Origin: Setomelanomma holmii
Lineage: Eukaryota; Ascomycota; Dothideomycetes; Pleosporales; Phaeosphaeriaceae
DNA: 64,000 nucleotides
Direction: 5' to 3'
Assembly (NCBI GenBank): GCA_010015745.1
Contig: ML978172.1
Location: 310,001-374,000 of the forward strand
Under the pieces are notes generated by a model. That model did not search any database. It was given only the letters and a program-made list of their open reading frames with translations, and was not told where the DNA came from. A program made the position numbers and the translations under genes. Positions 11,721-22,854 of this stretch are shown one piece after another. Each line of letters opens with the position of its first letter. Positions within the stretch are counted from its first letter, which is position 1.

Positions 11721-12203
11721 GACGGCCAAGATTTCTATATGTCGAATACTCAATCTTTCGATGTTTGTCTCTGATAGAGTTGTTCATGGCTACTAGACTA
11801 CTAGAGAGGCATTGTAGCCAATCATGGTCCTGTCGGAGCCAGCGCCGGCGGCGAGCTTTATGATCAGCATTTCCCCTCTTGGACGGAAAGCCTCCGGTGC
11901 GATTGCGGCTCTTGCACCCCAGGGCTTTTCACGAGGTCGGCAATCGCGATAAGAACTTGCACTTTCCGCGCAATGAAATGTGACTCGCCGACATCGCGCG
12001 AAGTACGTTGCCGATACTATCGATATTCCGCTCTCGACATTAGAGACTATTGGCCGCTTCGGGTATCGCCCTGTGGGCTACAAAGCATGCGAGCTTGAGT
12101 ACGCCACCAACCTCAAACATTCTGCCTTCGCGAACGTCTCTGTACACACTCGGTCCTCAAACCACAACCTCACTGCAGTGCCAACAATCACATTGTATCA
12201 AAC
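11721..12203. other. Divergent promoter region, nothing specific recognised
   Basis: About 480 bases between the divergent hydrolase and SDR genes. A frame at 11980-12264 plus overlaps the SDR start in another frame and is not considered coding. Confidence 0.4.
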
Positions 12204-13077
12204 ATGGCAGACAAACTCGACAATGTGCGACCAATGTTCGAGCTACGAGGACGCAACTACCTAATCACTGGCGGTGCGCAAGGAATTGGGTTTGCAGCAA
12301 CACGTGCTATTTGTGAAATGGGAGGCAATGTCGCCATCTTGGACATCCAGGACCGGCCTACAGAAGAGTTTGAGACTTTGACATCAAAATTTGGCGTCAA
12401 GACATTTTACTATAAGACGGACCTCACACAGCAAAACAGCCTGAATTCGGGATTTGAAAGAGCATTGGAAAGCCTTGGAACGATCGATGGCTGCGTGCCT
12501 GCAGCAGGGATTGCGATTGACAAGCCATTCGTCGAGCAAACTTGGGAAGAGTTCACGCGCATCCAAGAGATCAATGCAAGTTCACGTTCTTTCGTGTACG
12601 CGGCATAGCTAAACACGTCAGGTACGGGGAGTTTTCTTTATCGTCCAGCTTGTTACCAAGCAGATGATCAAACAAAACACCGCTGGCAGCATGGTACTCA
12701 TTGCCTCGCAATCATCCCACATCGGACTTCCCGGCTACAGGATGGCTGCGTACAATGCATCTAAAGGTGGAATTCTGATGCTTTCGAAAGCGCTCGCGGT
12801 GGAGCTGGCTAAGCATAATATCCGCGTGAATACCATCTCACCTGGTTTTGTGGATTCAGATATGACGAGAAATGTGCGCGCATCGAAAAGTAAGCGTGAA
12901 GGCGACCAGATGTGGTTGGCACCACCACTTCAAAGACTGAGCACCCAAAATGACCTGACTGGTGCTATTGTATACTTACTCAGCGATGCATCAAGGCATA
13001 CAACTGCTGCTGATATTCAGATCACTGGAGGTCTTCATGCTGGTACTATCGATGGCGTCATTGACCCGCCGGCATAG
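12204..13077 (+). CDS. Short-chain dehydrogenase/reductase
   Basis: Model: 12204-12575 and 12622-13077, 275 residues. The cofactor-binding TGGAQGIG is at residues 22-29, the active-site Ser lies in ASQSSHIG near 153-156, and the YNASK catalytic Tyr/Lys pair is at 168/172. The usual NNAG motif reads PAAG. SDRs oxidise or reduce alcohols/ketones with NAD(P)H; the subfamily resembles fungal sorbose/gluconate-type reductases but the substrate cannot be read. The 46-nt intron begins GCAAGT rather than GT: joining ...RIQEIN to VRGVFFIVQLV needs a GC donor, as the unspliced frame stops at TAG 12606. The gene lies in tandem with the flavin monooxygenase downstream. Confidence 0.9.
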
Positions 13078-13683
13078 ATGCAACACATCCGTTACTCACG
13101 ATATGTTAAACTCCATGCTCAACATCTTTCAGACTGCCCATCATACAGCTTCAGAAGTGCAAATGCATATGTTACCCTGCGATACATGCAATAAGGTGTT
13201 GTCAACTCAATGTCCAGGGGCTGATAGCGATCGCTGGGACAGATCTTGATCTAACCTCAACGACATCTAGCGCAATCTGTCCCCTTATCCGCTTCGGAAA
13301 CTATACCTCAATGGTCACTTATACTGCACCTTTTTGCGATGTCGGCAACGTGTGCACATCGTTATCTAGCCGAGCTTCGCATTGATACTTTATCTGACCC
13401 TTGATAATGCCCCTGATCGCTACAGTACGCCAGATCATGTGTTACCGCTATCCTATCTGTAGGACGCGTCTCATCGATCCGACGAGATCAACACAAAAAG
13501 CATCTGGATGTGTATGAGGAGACAAGTGGCCGCGGAGTCAGTGCTGTGCGTACTACTTACTCCAGTAGCTTACAGAGCTACTTCATGAGCGGGGTGCAAC
13601 CCATTTTCACCAACACCAAGCAGGCGAGGTAATACCAGCAAGCGTGATTTCCAATTTGGCAATAAGCCGTACCCACACATAAT
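13078..13683. other. Intergenic, no gene seen
   Basis: About 600 bases between tandem plus-strand genes. Only short unconvincing frames (for example 13578-13793 minus, opposite the start of the monooxygenase). Confidence 0.45.
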
Positions 13684-15500
13684 ATGCTAAGCACAATGAT
13701 CGAATCATACGACCTCGTCATTGTTGGCTCTGGTAAGCCGACCTCACACAACATTCGACCTCTCCGACCACAAGACTGAAGACTCACTAACATACGTTGC
13801 GCAGGATGGTTCGGGTTGGGAGCCGCCCGAGCTTACCTACAATTGCATCCAGATCAGAAGATTGTGGTCCTGGAGGGAAATGCGACAGTCGGCGGCACTT
13901 GGTCAGAAGCGCGGCTGTACCCAGGTCTCACGTCCAACAACATGCTCGGTAGCTACGAATTTCCTGATTTTCATATGAGCGAGAAGGTCTATGGCATCAA
14001 GCAGCTTGATCACATTCCTGGAGCTGTTCTGCATCGTTACTTGACCGATTTCGCCAGACACTATGGCATCCTCGATCGCATGCAATTCAATTCCACAGTC
14101 AGTCTGGTCGAAGCCACGGAACCTGGGTGGACGCTTACGGTCACAACACCTGAGTCGGAGAGGAGAATCTACACTGCGAAGCTTATTCTTGCGACCGGAT
14201 TGACATCAACGCCCAACATGCCATCGTATCTGGGTGGGGAGAAATTTGATCGCCCTCTCTTCCACGCCAAGGACTTTTGCCGGCGCGCAAAAGAGCTCAA
14301 GGGTGTCAAGAATGTCGTAGTTGTTGGCGGCGCGAAATCGGCTTATGATGTTGCATACGCGATGGTAGAGAGTGGAGCGACCGTTGACCTTGTCATCAAG
14401 AAGGACGGCACAGGACCGGTATGGATCGCACCGCGGCATGTGACGCCGCTCAAGCATCGCATTGATACCATTCTCAATGTTCGGGCGCTGTCATGGTTTA
14501 GTCCATGTCCATGGGGTGAGGAAGATGGATATGGTCGTGTGCGTGGCTTCCTTGAAAGAACATCGGTCGGTCGAATGCTAGTCAAGGGTTTTTGGAAACG
14601 TAAGTGTATCACTGTCCACTCAAATATAAGATGCTGATCGCGAAAGTGATGGGTCAGGATGTGCTAGATCAAAACCAATATGACAACCATCCCGAGCTCC
14701 AAAAGTTGAAGCCATGGTACTCCGTCTTCTGGATCGGCAGTGGTCTCAGTATTCTCAACTACACAACCAGCTTTTTCGACATGATTCGCGCCGGCAAAGT
14801 GCGCGTACATATTGACAACGTTTCCCATCTCGCTCCTGGCCAAGTCATACTCGAGAACGGTACTACGCTATTCGCCGATGCGCTGATTTGCTCGACCGGC
14901 TGGAAGAAAGAATCCACCATCAAGTTTGCTGGACTCGACAAGGCTGGTCTCGGTCTTCCCATCGACGAAAAAGAGCGCGCAAAGCTGAGCGCCGAGTACG
15001 ATGAGAAGGTGTTGAAACAGTACCCAGTCCTTGTAGACCAGCCGGCTTTGCCTTCCCAGCAACCGAAGAAGAATGACGAGCCGCTGCGTTACTACCGCTT
15101 CATCGTTCCACCTTCCATGATGTCTCAACGCAACTTCGCTTTCGCGGGCATGATCTCGTCCGTCAGCACTGCGATCTGCGCCAGTACGCAAGGTCTCTGG
15201 ATCACAGCTTTCTTCGATGGAAAGTTGTCACGCGAACCGACATCTCAAGAACAAGTCACACGCGACATCATGATGCACACGCAATGGGGGAAATGGCGGT
15301 ATCCTTGTGGCTATGGAGCAAGTCTGCCAGACTTTGTGTTTGAGGGCATTCCGTACGTGGATATGCTGTTGAGAGATCTTGGGCTGGAGAATAAGCGCAA
15401 GGGGAGTTGGTTGAAGGAGTTGTATGAGGCATACACGCCGGCGGATTATGCGGGAGTGTTGGATGAGTACAGGGTCAAGAATAAGATCCTGGCGACATGA
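13684..15500 (+). CDS. Flavin-containing monooxygenase-like protein
   Basis: Model: 13684-13732, 13805-14599 and 14647-15500, 565 residues. The first exon encodes MLSTMIESYDLVIVGSG and, joined to exon two, gives the FAD-binding GSGWFG at residues 15-20, followed by VVLEGNATVGGTW. The second nucleotide-binding site reads VVVVGGAKSAYDVA near residues 187-200. The FMO fingerprint FxGxxxHxxxW is degenerate (LFHAKDF), so the protein is FMO- or Baeyer-Villiger-like rather than a canonical FMO. The C-terminal third has hydrophobic stretches, common in fungal members that act on small lipophilic substrates. Together with the SDR upstream it could form a small oxidation pair, but there is no direct evidence for a shared pathway. 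Confidence 0.9.
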
Positions 15501-15914
15501 AGTGCGGCCTGCGGCGTTCAGGTGTTCGATAACAAATTTGAGCTGCTACCATCATATATGAAAGGAGCGTCGCCCGCGTCGTGAGTCCCGTTGCTATGAT
15601 GTCAATATTTGGCGAGGGTGCGAATGCGGGGTACCCGCCTTCCCGCCGTAGAATCGAGCCGTTCCGCCCTCCGCCAGTCCTCCTTACCAGCAACACGCTA
15701 CCTCGTTTCGGCAGACATTACGCAGGTACCTGACAAGAGGCCAAGTGGAGTTTCGCGCTTTCTTCGCTGCAAAGCTTAGCCGATAAGTACCCAATCAGCT
15801 ACCATGTCCTTGGCAACTACATGTAGATCATCGTCATCGACCAGCAATGTCGCGGGACGACCATTCATATAATGAGCGATATCAGAACGGCATGAATTGC
15901 AGAAGCAAGGCTTA
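15501..15914. other. Intergenic, nothing recognised
   Basis: About 410 bases between tandem plus-strand genes; it should hold the promoter of the secreted protein gene. No element identified. Confidence 0.4.
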
Positions 15915-17251
15915 ATGATGTATACGAAGCTCATCACGTTGGCATACTTTGTTGCTCTCACGGCAGCCGCCGAGTATTTCGACACTCCTCCCAGCGGATA
16001 TCGTCCTTTTGGTCCCGGCTATACCATAGGCGCATATCCCAAAGACTTCAGCATCGTTGGCCCGCTGCTCGAAGCCATCCATGACAGTCAAACCCCCTCT
16101 ACTGGCCTAGCTGTCGACACGAAGCATAATCTCTACCTCACTTATCCTCGCAATGCCGGCGCAACACCTAACAATGTTGTCATATGCACCTCGTTCAATG
16201 ACGAGAAACCATGGCCTAATGCCACCATGCAAAACTGTACCGCAGGCCAGGACCCAAGTACATGCTTCATCAACGTTCAGAACATCATCCTCGATGACCG
16301 AGGCAGACTATGGATAGTAGACAGTGGTATTCCCGCCGGTGCAGCGGCTGGTTCCGATGCCATATATGGCGGCGCAAAGCTGATGAGCTTCAACGAGACA
16401 ACAGCAGAGCACATCAAGACATACGCTATTCCGCAAGATCTCCTGGCACATGGCATGAACATGAATGATTTGAGAGTGAACACGGCGCTTGGCGGAAGAG
16501 AAGGATATGCATTCATCACCGACGCAAGCACAAACAGCTCACTGGTTGCAATAGATCTTGAGACTGGGAACGGAGTGAGGAGGCTATTCAACACAAGCGT
16601 CGTTCGAGCAGACGAGAATTACGTCGGCTCCTACGACGGCGAACTCATCTACCGCTGGAACGGCACACAACGAGGCCACATCACCACCGCTGCAGACGGC
16701 ATAGCTCTAGGTCGGTCATTCACCTCGCATCATCATATTCCTTACCATTTATGCTGACTTCACATGCAGCATCCGGTAATTTCTACTGGGGCGTCCTAGC
16801 CTCCCGGCGCTTCTACTACATCTCCCAATCAACACTAGTCGACACAACCCTCACCGACGCTCAAGTCCTGGCAGCAGTACAAAACCCAGGCCAAATCGCC
16901 TCCGAACAAGCCGGGTTCACCGCCGACGATCGAGGCCGCGTGTACGTTGCCGCCAGCGAGCAGAACGCGATTTACTACGTCGACACGCTCAAGTCCGAGA
17001 CCAACATGACTGTCAATGGCAACGCGCCCGGAGGTTCAGGTCTGATTCCGGCAAGCGATTATGTGGTCAAGACACTAGTGCGGAGTGCGTTGATTCAACA
17101 TGCGGATTCGATGGCGGTGCTGGATGGCTGGCTATTCTTCAATACGAATCAATTAACGCTGGGGCCGATGTATCAGTACATAAATGTGGATAAGCGCAAA
17201 GGGCCGTTTCGGAGTTATAGGATGTGGATTGGGAGGGGGCCGGCGAAGTAA
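15915..17251 (+). CDS. Secreted major royal jelly/yellow-family protein
   Basis: Model: 15915-16710 and 16770-17251, 425 residues. The ATG at 15915 starts a signal peptide (KLITLAYFVALTAAA, likely cleaved near residue 19). The body has family features: PSTGLAVDTKHNLYLTYPR, ILDDRGRLWIVDSG, FITDASTNSSLVAIDLETG, then after the intron FTADDRGRVYVAASEQNAIY. These are blades of the six-bladed beta-propeller seen in yellow/royal jelly proteins. Many N-x-S/T sequons fit secretion. The intron is 59 nt with a GTCGGT donor and joins GIAL to ASGNFYWGVL. In insects the family includes dopachrome-conversion enzymes; fungal members are uncharacterised, so no activity is claimed. Confidence 0.9.
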
Positions 17252-17339
17252 GGATTCGGATGAGTGTGAATTTAGGATGTCTTCGAAGTGCAACAAAAGA
17301 AGCCAGGAACCGGGATACAAGCTTTTGCAACATATCCAC

Positions 17340-19314
17340 TCATTTCATGATAATCCGTTGCTTTGCCGCGATGCATCTCCATAATTTCGGGTTCGCTGCG
17401 TTGAGAATTTCCACGCGTTCATAAGCACCAGTTCGGTGGAGGCAAGCCCGCATGACTATCATGGTGTTGAACTCGGCATCGTCATAGATTGCCATAGCCC
17501 AATGACATTCTTCTTGTCGGATATCATCCAGCTCGTTGTCCGTATCTGGCTCGATCATGGCGCAGAGTCGCTCATTTTGCACAAGCATTTTTGGGAAGCA
17601 GTGGTACTTATCTCCTGGTGCCCTGGGGTTATCGCCTGACTTGATCTCGATTTCGACCAAAAATCCGTCCATCATAAGCTCTCCAACCTCGACCGCGCCA
17701 AATGTATTTACGGTTGCAGCCTTGTACTTGAACTTAATTGAAGAGTCGTGGTTTGGTGTTGTCGATTGCCTAACGCAAGGTAGTAAGATGCGCCCCGTTA
17801 CAGACGCCCAAGACCAGGTCGGCGCGTGGTACGGCTTGATGCGATCACTCGCAGACTTAGTGCCGTCTCTGTCTCGATCAAGAGTACGCCATAACATACA
17901 TTCTGGAAAGGATTTGCTCCACAGTCCGGCATAGTACACTAGGCTGGCAGGCTGTGACATTGCCAACTGCTGCACAATACCTGAGGTCGCTGGCAGAGGA
18001 TCTGACCAATACGAGAGTTGCCGATCGGTATATTCGTCGACTAAGCTACTCCAGCACCGATCGAATGATGTGTCATCGATGCAGGCCTTGAGAAATTGCT
18101 CAAATTCAGCTGTGTGCGGCAAACACTGACATTCGCATTGCGAGGTCGTTGAGCACTCCCATGTCAGCTCTTCGGCCATGAAACGTAGTATACGAGGAGA
18201 CAATACAATTTCCTGAAGCACCCACCCACGATTAGACAATGGGCTGCTTAAAGAACTGGCCCAGCTATGATGTTGAAAGGCGTCGTAACCGCTTTTGCCT
18301 TTCCTCCGAATGCACAGCTCCTCTGCTTCAGCCTGTCCAATTCCTATGATACGTCTGCAGACTGGTATGTTGCGGAGTTTGTTTTCGAGAAACCCTTGGG
18401 AGCTATCTGCTGCACCATCTGCTGATATGGTGACAAATGCGTTAGCATAAACATGGCTCATCCGAGCAGCCTGTTCAGCCCAGTCTTCCGCGGAGTCTTG
18501 GATGATACAAAGCGAGTCTATCCATAGATTCTCCACTTTGAGGAGACGGCAGATCGTGATCGCATCTTGAAACGTCTTCGGGAACTCGCTGAACTGGATA
18601 GCTTCGAGGTGCTGGTGAAAGTTTGAAGATTCTGTTTTACAGTGTACGTCACCACCCCAGCAGTGACTTAGAGCAACGTAGTTTGCGCGTTCTTGCGTAC
18701 CAGTGATGCGTAAACGAGGGATTTGTCCGTCGAGAACATGTATCACGCGAGAGGGCAAATAAGGGCTTGAGGTTCTCATCTTTGCTGTGCACGCACCATG
18801 CAAGCGTTGGCATTCATCTATCCAACGCAACACGAGTGATATGCATTCTGGAGATGAACCAGATGGTGACACATCGCGAGCTGGTCCGACTAGCGGCCAG
18901 GCCTGCGGAGTCCCTGGGTAGAGCAGTCAGTATGTAATGTGGAACACCGACGTGATAGTGACTTCCAGTCGAAGACCACAACTATCAAGATGCTTTCCTA
19001 CCTTGTCTTGAGTATAGTTCTAGGTCCATGACATGGTTATGTTTGGTATGTACATTTATGACTAGTGGTCTGGCTGGCTGGACCGAACAAAGCCTGATGG
19101 CAAACACCTCTTCATCTGGGAGCGGTGCAAATCCCTTCAACGGGCCGCAAAGCTGCGTCAGTGCCTCAGCCGCGATGGGCAGATCTTGAAGTCGAATGCT
19201 CAGCGAGCCGTACTGGCCTCCACCGATCTTCTCAATCGGAATGCGAAGACCCTGACGGACTTGGCAATGCGCATTGCTTGTACGCGGCGGATTGAAGAGT
19301 TTGCTAAGCAGCAT
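17340..19314 (-). CDS. HET-domain (heterokaryon incompatibility-like) protein
   Basis: Exons 19314-19002 and 18913-17340 on the minus strand, 628 residues. The HET domain starts near residue 183: YVALSHCWGG, then FPKTFQDAITICRLL, NLWIDSLCIIQD, EDWAEQAARMSHVYANA and FVTISA, and later NRGWVLQEIVLSPR. The 88-nt intron joins ELYSRQ to GTPQAWPLVGPARDV, matching the usual linker before the WIDEC-x-x-LHGAC motif. HET proteins trigger cell death on recognition of non-self or act as NLR-like sensors; what this one detects is unknown. The protein may begin further upstream: the region to about 19680 could hold another exon, but I could not place one. The C-terminal half is not recognised. Confidence 0.85.
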
Positions 19315-20344
19315 GTGTGCACAACACGACCCTGGGATGTTTGAAACCTCTTCGTCCTGGACAGGTTATTGATGGAGCAGTCTTGTGATATGCTAAAAGT
19401 ACGTCCTTTGTAGTGATCGTGCCTTGCTTTCGCATTTCGAATGGATGATCTCAGATCAGCCTTGGGTTCGCGGGGTAAACACCACGTGATCGTATGTTCG
19501 TGTGATTTATATGGTGACAAGGAATTCGGGAGAGACTTGATTGGAGGCTTCCAGTGAGACGTAGTGCTAGTACCATTTAGTTCAATTAGCTCCGCTACTG
19601 CCTGAAACAAAGTGAAGTACTGTCTATACCTGATACGGTGTGAGCATTCGAATAGACCACGCACCTTGATTATTCTCATTCAGAAGAGCAGTACCTCGAG
19701 AAGTAGAGCCAAAAGCATACTTATGCCGCAGTGGAAAGTGCGTCAGCCTTGACAGACTTTGAATTATCCTGCCGATCCCCTCACGCCTTGTACCATCATC
19801 ATGACCGTCACCACCCAGATTGCCGTAAGGGCAGATCCGGAAGTCTTCACTATTCTGCTGCTCCAGTACCCGCAATCACGCTTGGACCCGTGTTGTTTCC
19901 TGTCGATACAGATATACCCAGTGAGACTAATAAAGGCGGACCAGTTGTACAAAGTGCACAACTTAAAGCAGGTTGAAAGAGGTCGCTGCAGCCATTTGAT
20001 GCTGTTGCCTAAATCCAAATGGTGTCGTCGGGGTGTAAAGTAGTTGAAGAGAATGGTACAAGAGTTGTTGACATGGTGTATGGTGAAAAGAGCTCCCGAA
20101 GTTGTGTGGGAAAGCAAAGAGTGGCAAGTCTTGAGGTGATGCGGTCTTATGATGCAAGGATGTTTACGTAGGGCCTAATCTGACACACGACAGACTTGAG
20201 CATTCATGGGTAAGTATCGAATGACAGGAGACGGCTGTTTGAGTAGCGAGCTGTTCCATGAGTATGTTGAGTGTCAAGAGGTACTGCATGACCATGTGCA
20301 TTGCGTTGCCACCTAGACCACATGGTCATGCATTGCATTGCCAC
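19315..20344. other. Intergenic, possibly with unplaced 5' exon of the HET gene
   Basis: About 1 kb between two minus-strand genes. Several short frames on both strands but none family-like. It ends in the hairpin and direct repeat described separately. Confidence 0.4.
20285..20332. repeat. 14-bp perfect inverted repeat (hairpin) just past the methyltransferase stop
   Basis: TGCATGACCATGTG at 20285-20298 pairs perfectly with CACATGGTCATGCA at 20319-20332 around a 20-nt loop. A direct repeat overlaps it: CATTGCGTTGCCACCTAGA at 20299-20317 recurs with one mismatch at 20331-20349, the second copy containing the TAG stop of the minus-strand methyltransferase gene. In that gene's transcript the hairpin lies at the very start of the 3' UTR. 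Confidence 0.75.
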
Positions 20345-21243
20345 CTAGATGTGCGCACCTCGCACAACGAGTGGTACATTAGTGCGTTCTAACACATACA
20401 CCCAGTTGAAAATCTTGGGTCTGTGAGTGATTGTCATGTCTTCAGTGCTGCTTGGTACCTTTTCTTTGCTGCTCTCCACTGCGCGCTTGTCCCGCAATTT
20501 CCACAACAGGCCAGTATCCGGGAATCCAGCAAGGTGTGGCCGCGACGAATACAGTCCGTCCACGAAAGGAAAGCGATCTTCCGAATATGAAAGTGCGATC
20601 CACCATGCTCCAGGCTTGGTGACAAGTGCAAGATGCACCGCTAGTACATGCAGAGGATGAACTGCATCTAGTGCATGCTTCAAGTCCAGTTCAATTGGGT
20701 GACCCGAAGGGACATCGATGGCATACGGCAGTGCGATTTCGACGTCATTTTTGCATGCGATGCAATCTGACGTCGATTTGTCGACAATGACAGAGTACCC
20801 GCCAGGATTGCATGCGTGTAATAGTGACTTATGGCCGAGCATATCCACGGCATCCCAGCGCATGAGTGTTGAAGATTCGCTGCCATCCAGCTCCTGGTCG
20901 CTGTTGATGTTGCACACTCGCTTCTCGCGCTCTCTTCCGAGATCTATTGCAACTTCAGAGTAGTCCAGGTTGTGACCTGACTCGGCTCCGGCACAGCTGT
21001 TCGTAGATGGTAGGATAACATTGAGGTCCCGCATCCAATGTGCAAAAGCTTCGGACGAATTCCGTCAAAATTGTCGAGAGCTTCCACAAGGTACGAATCA
21101 AGAGTGTTCGGTGCGTCCAGCCACTCAAATGGTTCGGATTCATTCTTGAAGCGTTTATTCCAGTATTCTTGGCATCCGTAAGATGGCGGCATGGCGTCCT
21201 GTGATCCGGAGTCAGAGCTGTCCCTGCGATTAGCGGTTGTCAT
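20345..21243 (-). CDS. Class I methyltransferase-like protein with a frameshift
   Basis: The first part (ATG 21243) reads through CQEYWNKRFKNESEPFEWLD to motif I, KLLHIGCGTSMLSYHL, the SAM-binding loop of METTL13/EEF1AKMT4-type methyltransferases. The downstream part lies in a different frame: HNLDYSEVAIDLGRERE (motif II), MRWDAVDMLG and VIVDKSTSDCIACKND (motif IV-like), then a tail ending in RTNVPLVVRGAHI at TAG 20345. The switch falls around 20970-20985, between PEPSQ and NLDYSEV, and leaves no room for an intron. One base missing or two extra in the sequence would explain it. Related enzymes methylate lysines of translation factors; the substrate here is unknown. The start is 220 bp from the divergent mitochondrial protein gene. 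Confidence 0.65.
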
Positions 21244-21463
21244 GCCTCACTGTCAGTGTGTAGGTTTGATGCAATCCTTGAATCACCCGTGGCAATGATC
21301 GTTACGTTGCAGAAGTTTGTTGGTGCTTCGGCAGATGAACGAAGGTGGGAGCGAACGCCTACGTGCCGGCCCGATCTTTCTCCGATGAGCTTGAAGATCT
21401 TCGTCCCTCCACTGATCGGACTCCCGCATCTGCGCCGCACCACCAGCGTTCATTTTCACAATC

Positions 21464-22254
21464 ATGTCGTCCTTGCAATCCTTTCAATCGATACCGCACT
21501 TTCTCTTGCCTCGCGGACCGCTTCTCCTCCGACCGCAAAGACGCCTCCTACCACAATATGCCGTTCGCTATGCGTCAACGCCAGCCAGAGGGCTTCCAGA
21601 CCTTACACGGCGAAGAGGAGCGCAACAGCCGAAAGCGACACCCGTAATACCGCAGCCAGATAAATACCGACCACCATCGCACAGCGCGCGAAAGCCGAAC
21701 CGCAACCTCGAGAACAAAATCTATGGCCCGCCAGTATCAGAAGAGGACAAGAAGCGGATGGCGACGAGGAAATACCCCAACATGATGAGTCCCGAGGGCA
21801 CATTCTCGCACTGGTTCCTCAACAACCGTTCAATACATCTCTGGATCACGATGGCACGTCCCCACCCCAGCACACTTCCCTTTACTCCCCACTAACAAAA
21901 CCCCAGGGCATCCTCTTCTCCCTTGCAATAGCAGCATGGTACATGGACTTCCTCTCGCGCACAATCTACACCTCCCTCCTCCCCACACGCAAAGACTTCC
22001 TACACCACCCGTACGAGTCCACAAAGCGCTTCATCGAAGTCTACAAAATGCACATGGAGCACACATCTCAACAGTACACGCAGCAGCGCCTGAAGAAGGC
22101 GGAGGATATCGAGAAGAGGAAACAGTATAGGCTCGAGAGGCAGAGGGAGGCGGAGGAGCGGGGCGAGGATTATGTGGAGGACTCGAGGTATTATGTTGGC
22201 GAGGATGGGATTAGGCGCAGAAGGGTTAAGAGGTGGTTTGGGATTTGGGAGTGA
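21464..22254 (+). CDS. Predicted mitochondrial single-span membrane protein
   Basis: Model: 21464-21853 and 21907-22254, 245 residues. The N-terminus MSSLQSFQSIPHFLLPRGPL with many Arg and no acidic residue is a typical mitochondrial presequence, ending near QYAVRYAST. A Pro/Arg-rich segment follows, then the motif PNMMSPEGTFSHWFLNN, one hydrophobic span (ILFSLAIAAWYMDFL) around the exon junction, and a highly charged coiled-coil-like tail rich in Lys/Glu/Arg ending RRRVKRWFGIWE. I do not recognise a named family member. The 53-nt intron starts GCACGT; only this GC donor keeps WITM joined in frame to GILFSL. Without splicing the frame ends at TAA 21893. Confidence 0.75.
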
Positions 22255-22854
22255 GGCGGAAGATGAAGTGCTAGGCGATGGGACGCCGAGGGCTAAGAGG
22301 AGGAGATGGTGTCATGACGCATCGAACACTGAGGAGGTGTTATGTACAATGATTAAGTGTGAATATTAGCGCTTCTCGCGTGTATCTACGATGGCACAAT
22401 TTTGCACATTTTGAGCTGTACATTTAGAGCTATCAGGAGTAGGCGACTACGCACGCCACTCGCCTTTTCAACATTGCCATAGCGACCAAGCACTTCAAAA
22501 CCCGGATACTTGCACGAAAACTAGCACGCCACCGGGCGGTGCAATAAGTCGTTGCCGATAACCTCAGCAGACCACCCATAGTTCAGGAGACCGCGTGTAT
22601 TCTCAACAATGATTTGGCTATGTATGAATAGGACGAACATAGCCCGAGGATATGCACGCTACGATACACCTGAATATACGCTGTACAGGAACGCTCTCTA
22701 CTCACCCGCACTCATGTCATCGACAACGAATTATTGTACCACTTGGCAACGACGAACTGGATATTACCCATCTGCTATTTACGAAGCTCGAATAGCCTCA
22801 CAGCCATCCGGTTATCACATTCTTGATTTCGCAATTCTTCAGTCCCCAAAAAAT
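22255..22854. other. Intergenic between convergent genes
   Basis: About 600 bases, 3' flanks of two convergent genes. A frame at 22609-22971 plus runs into the transporter's antisense strand and is not considered real. Confidence 0.45.
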
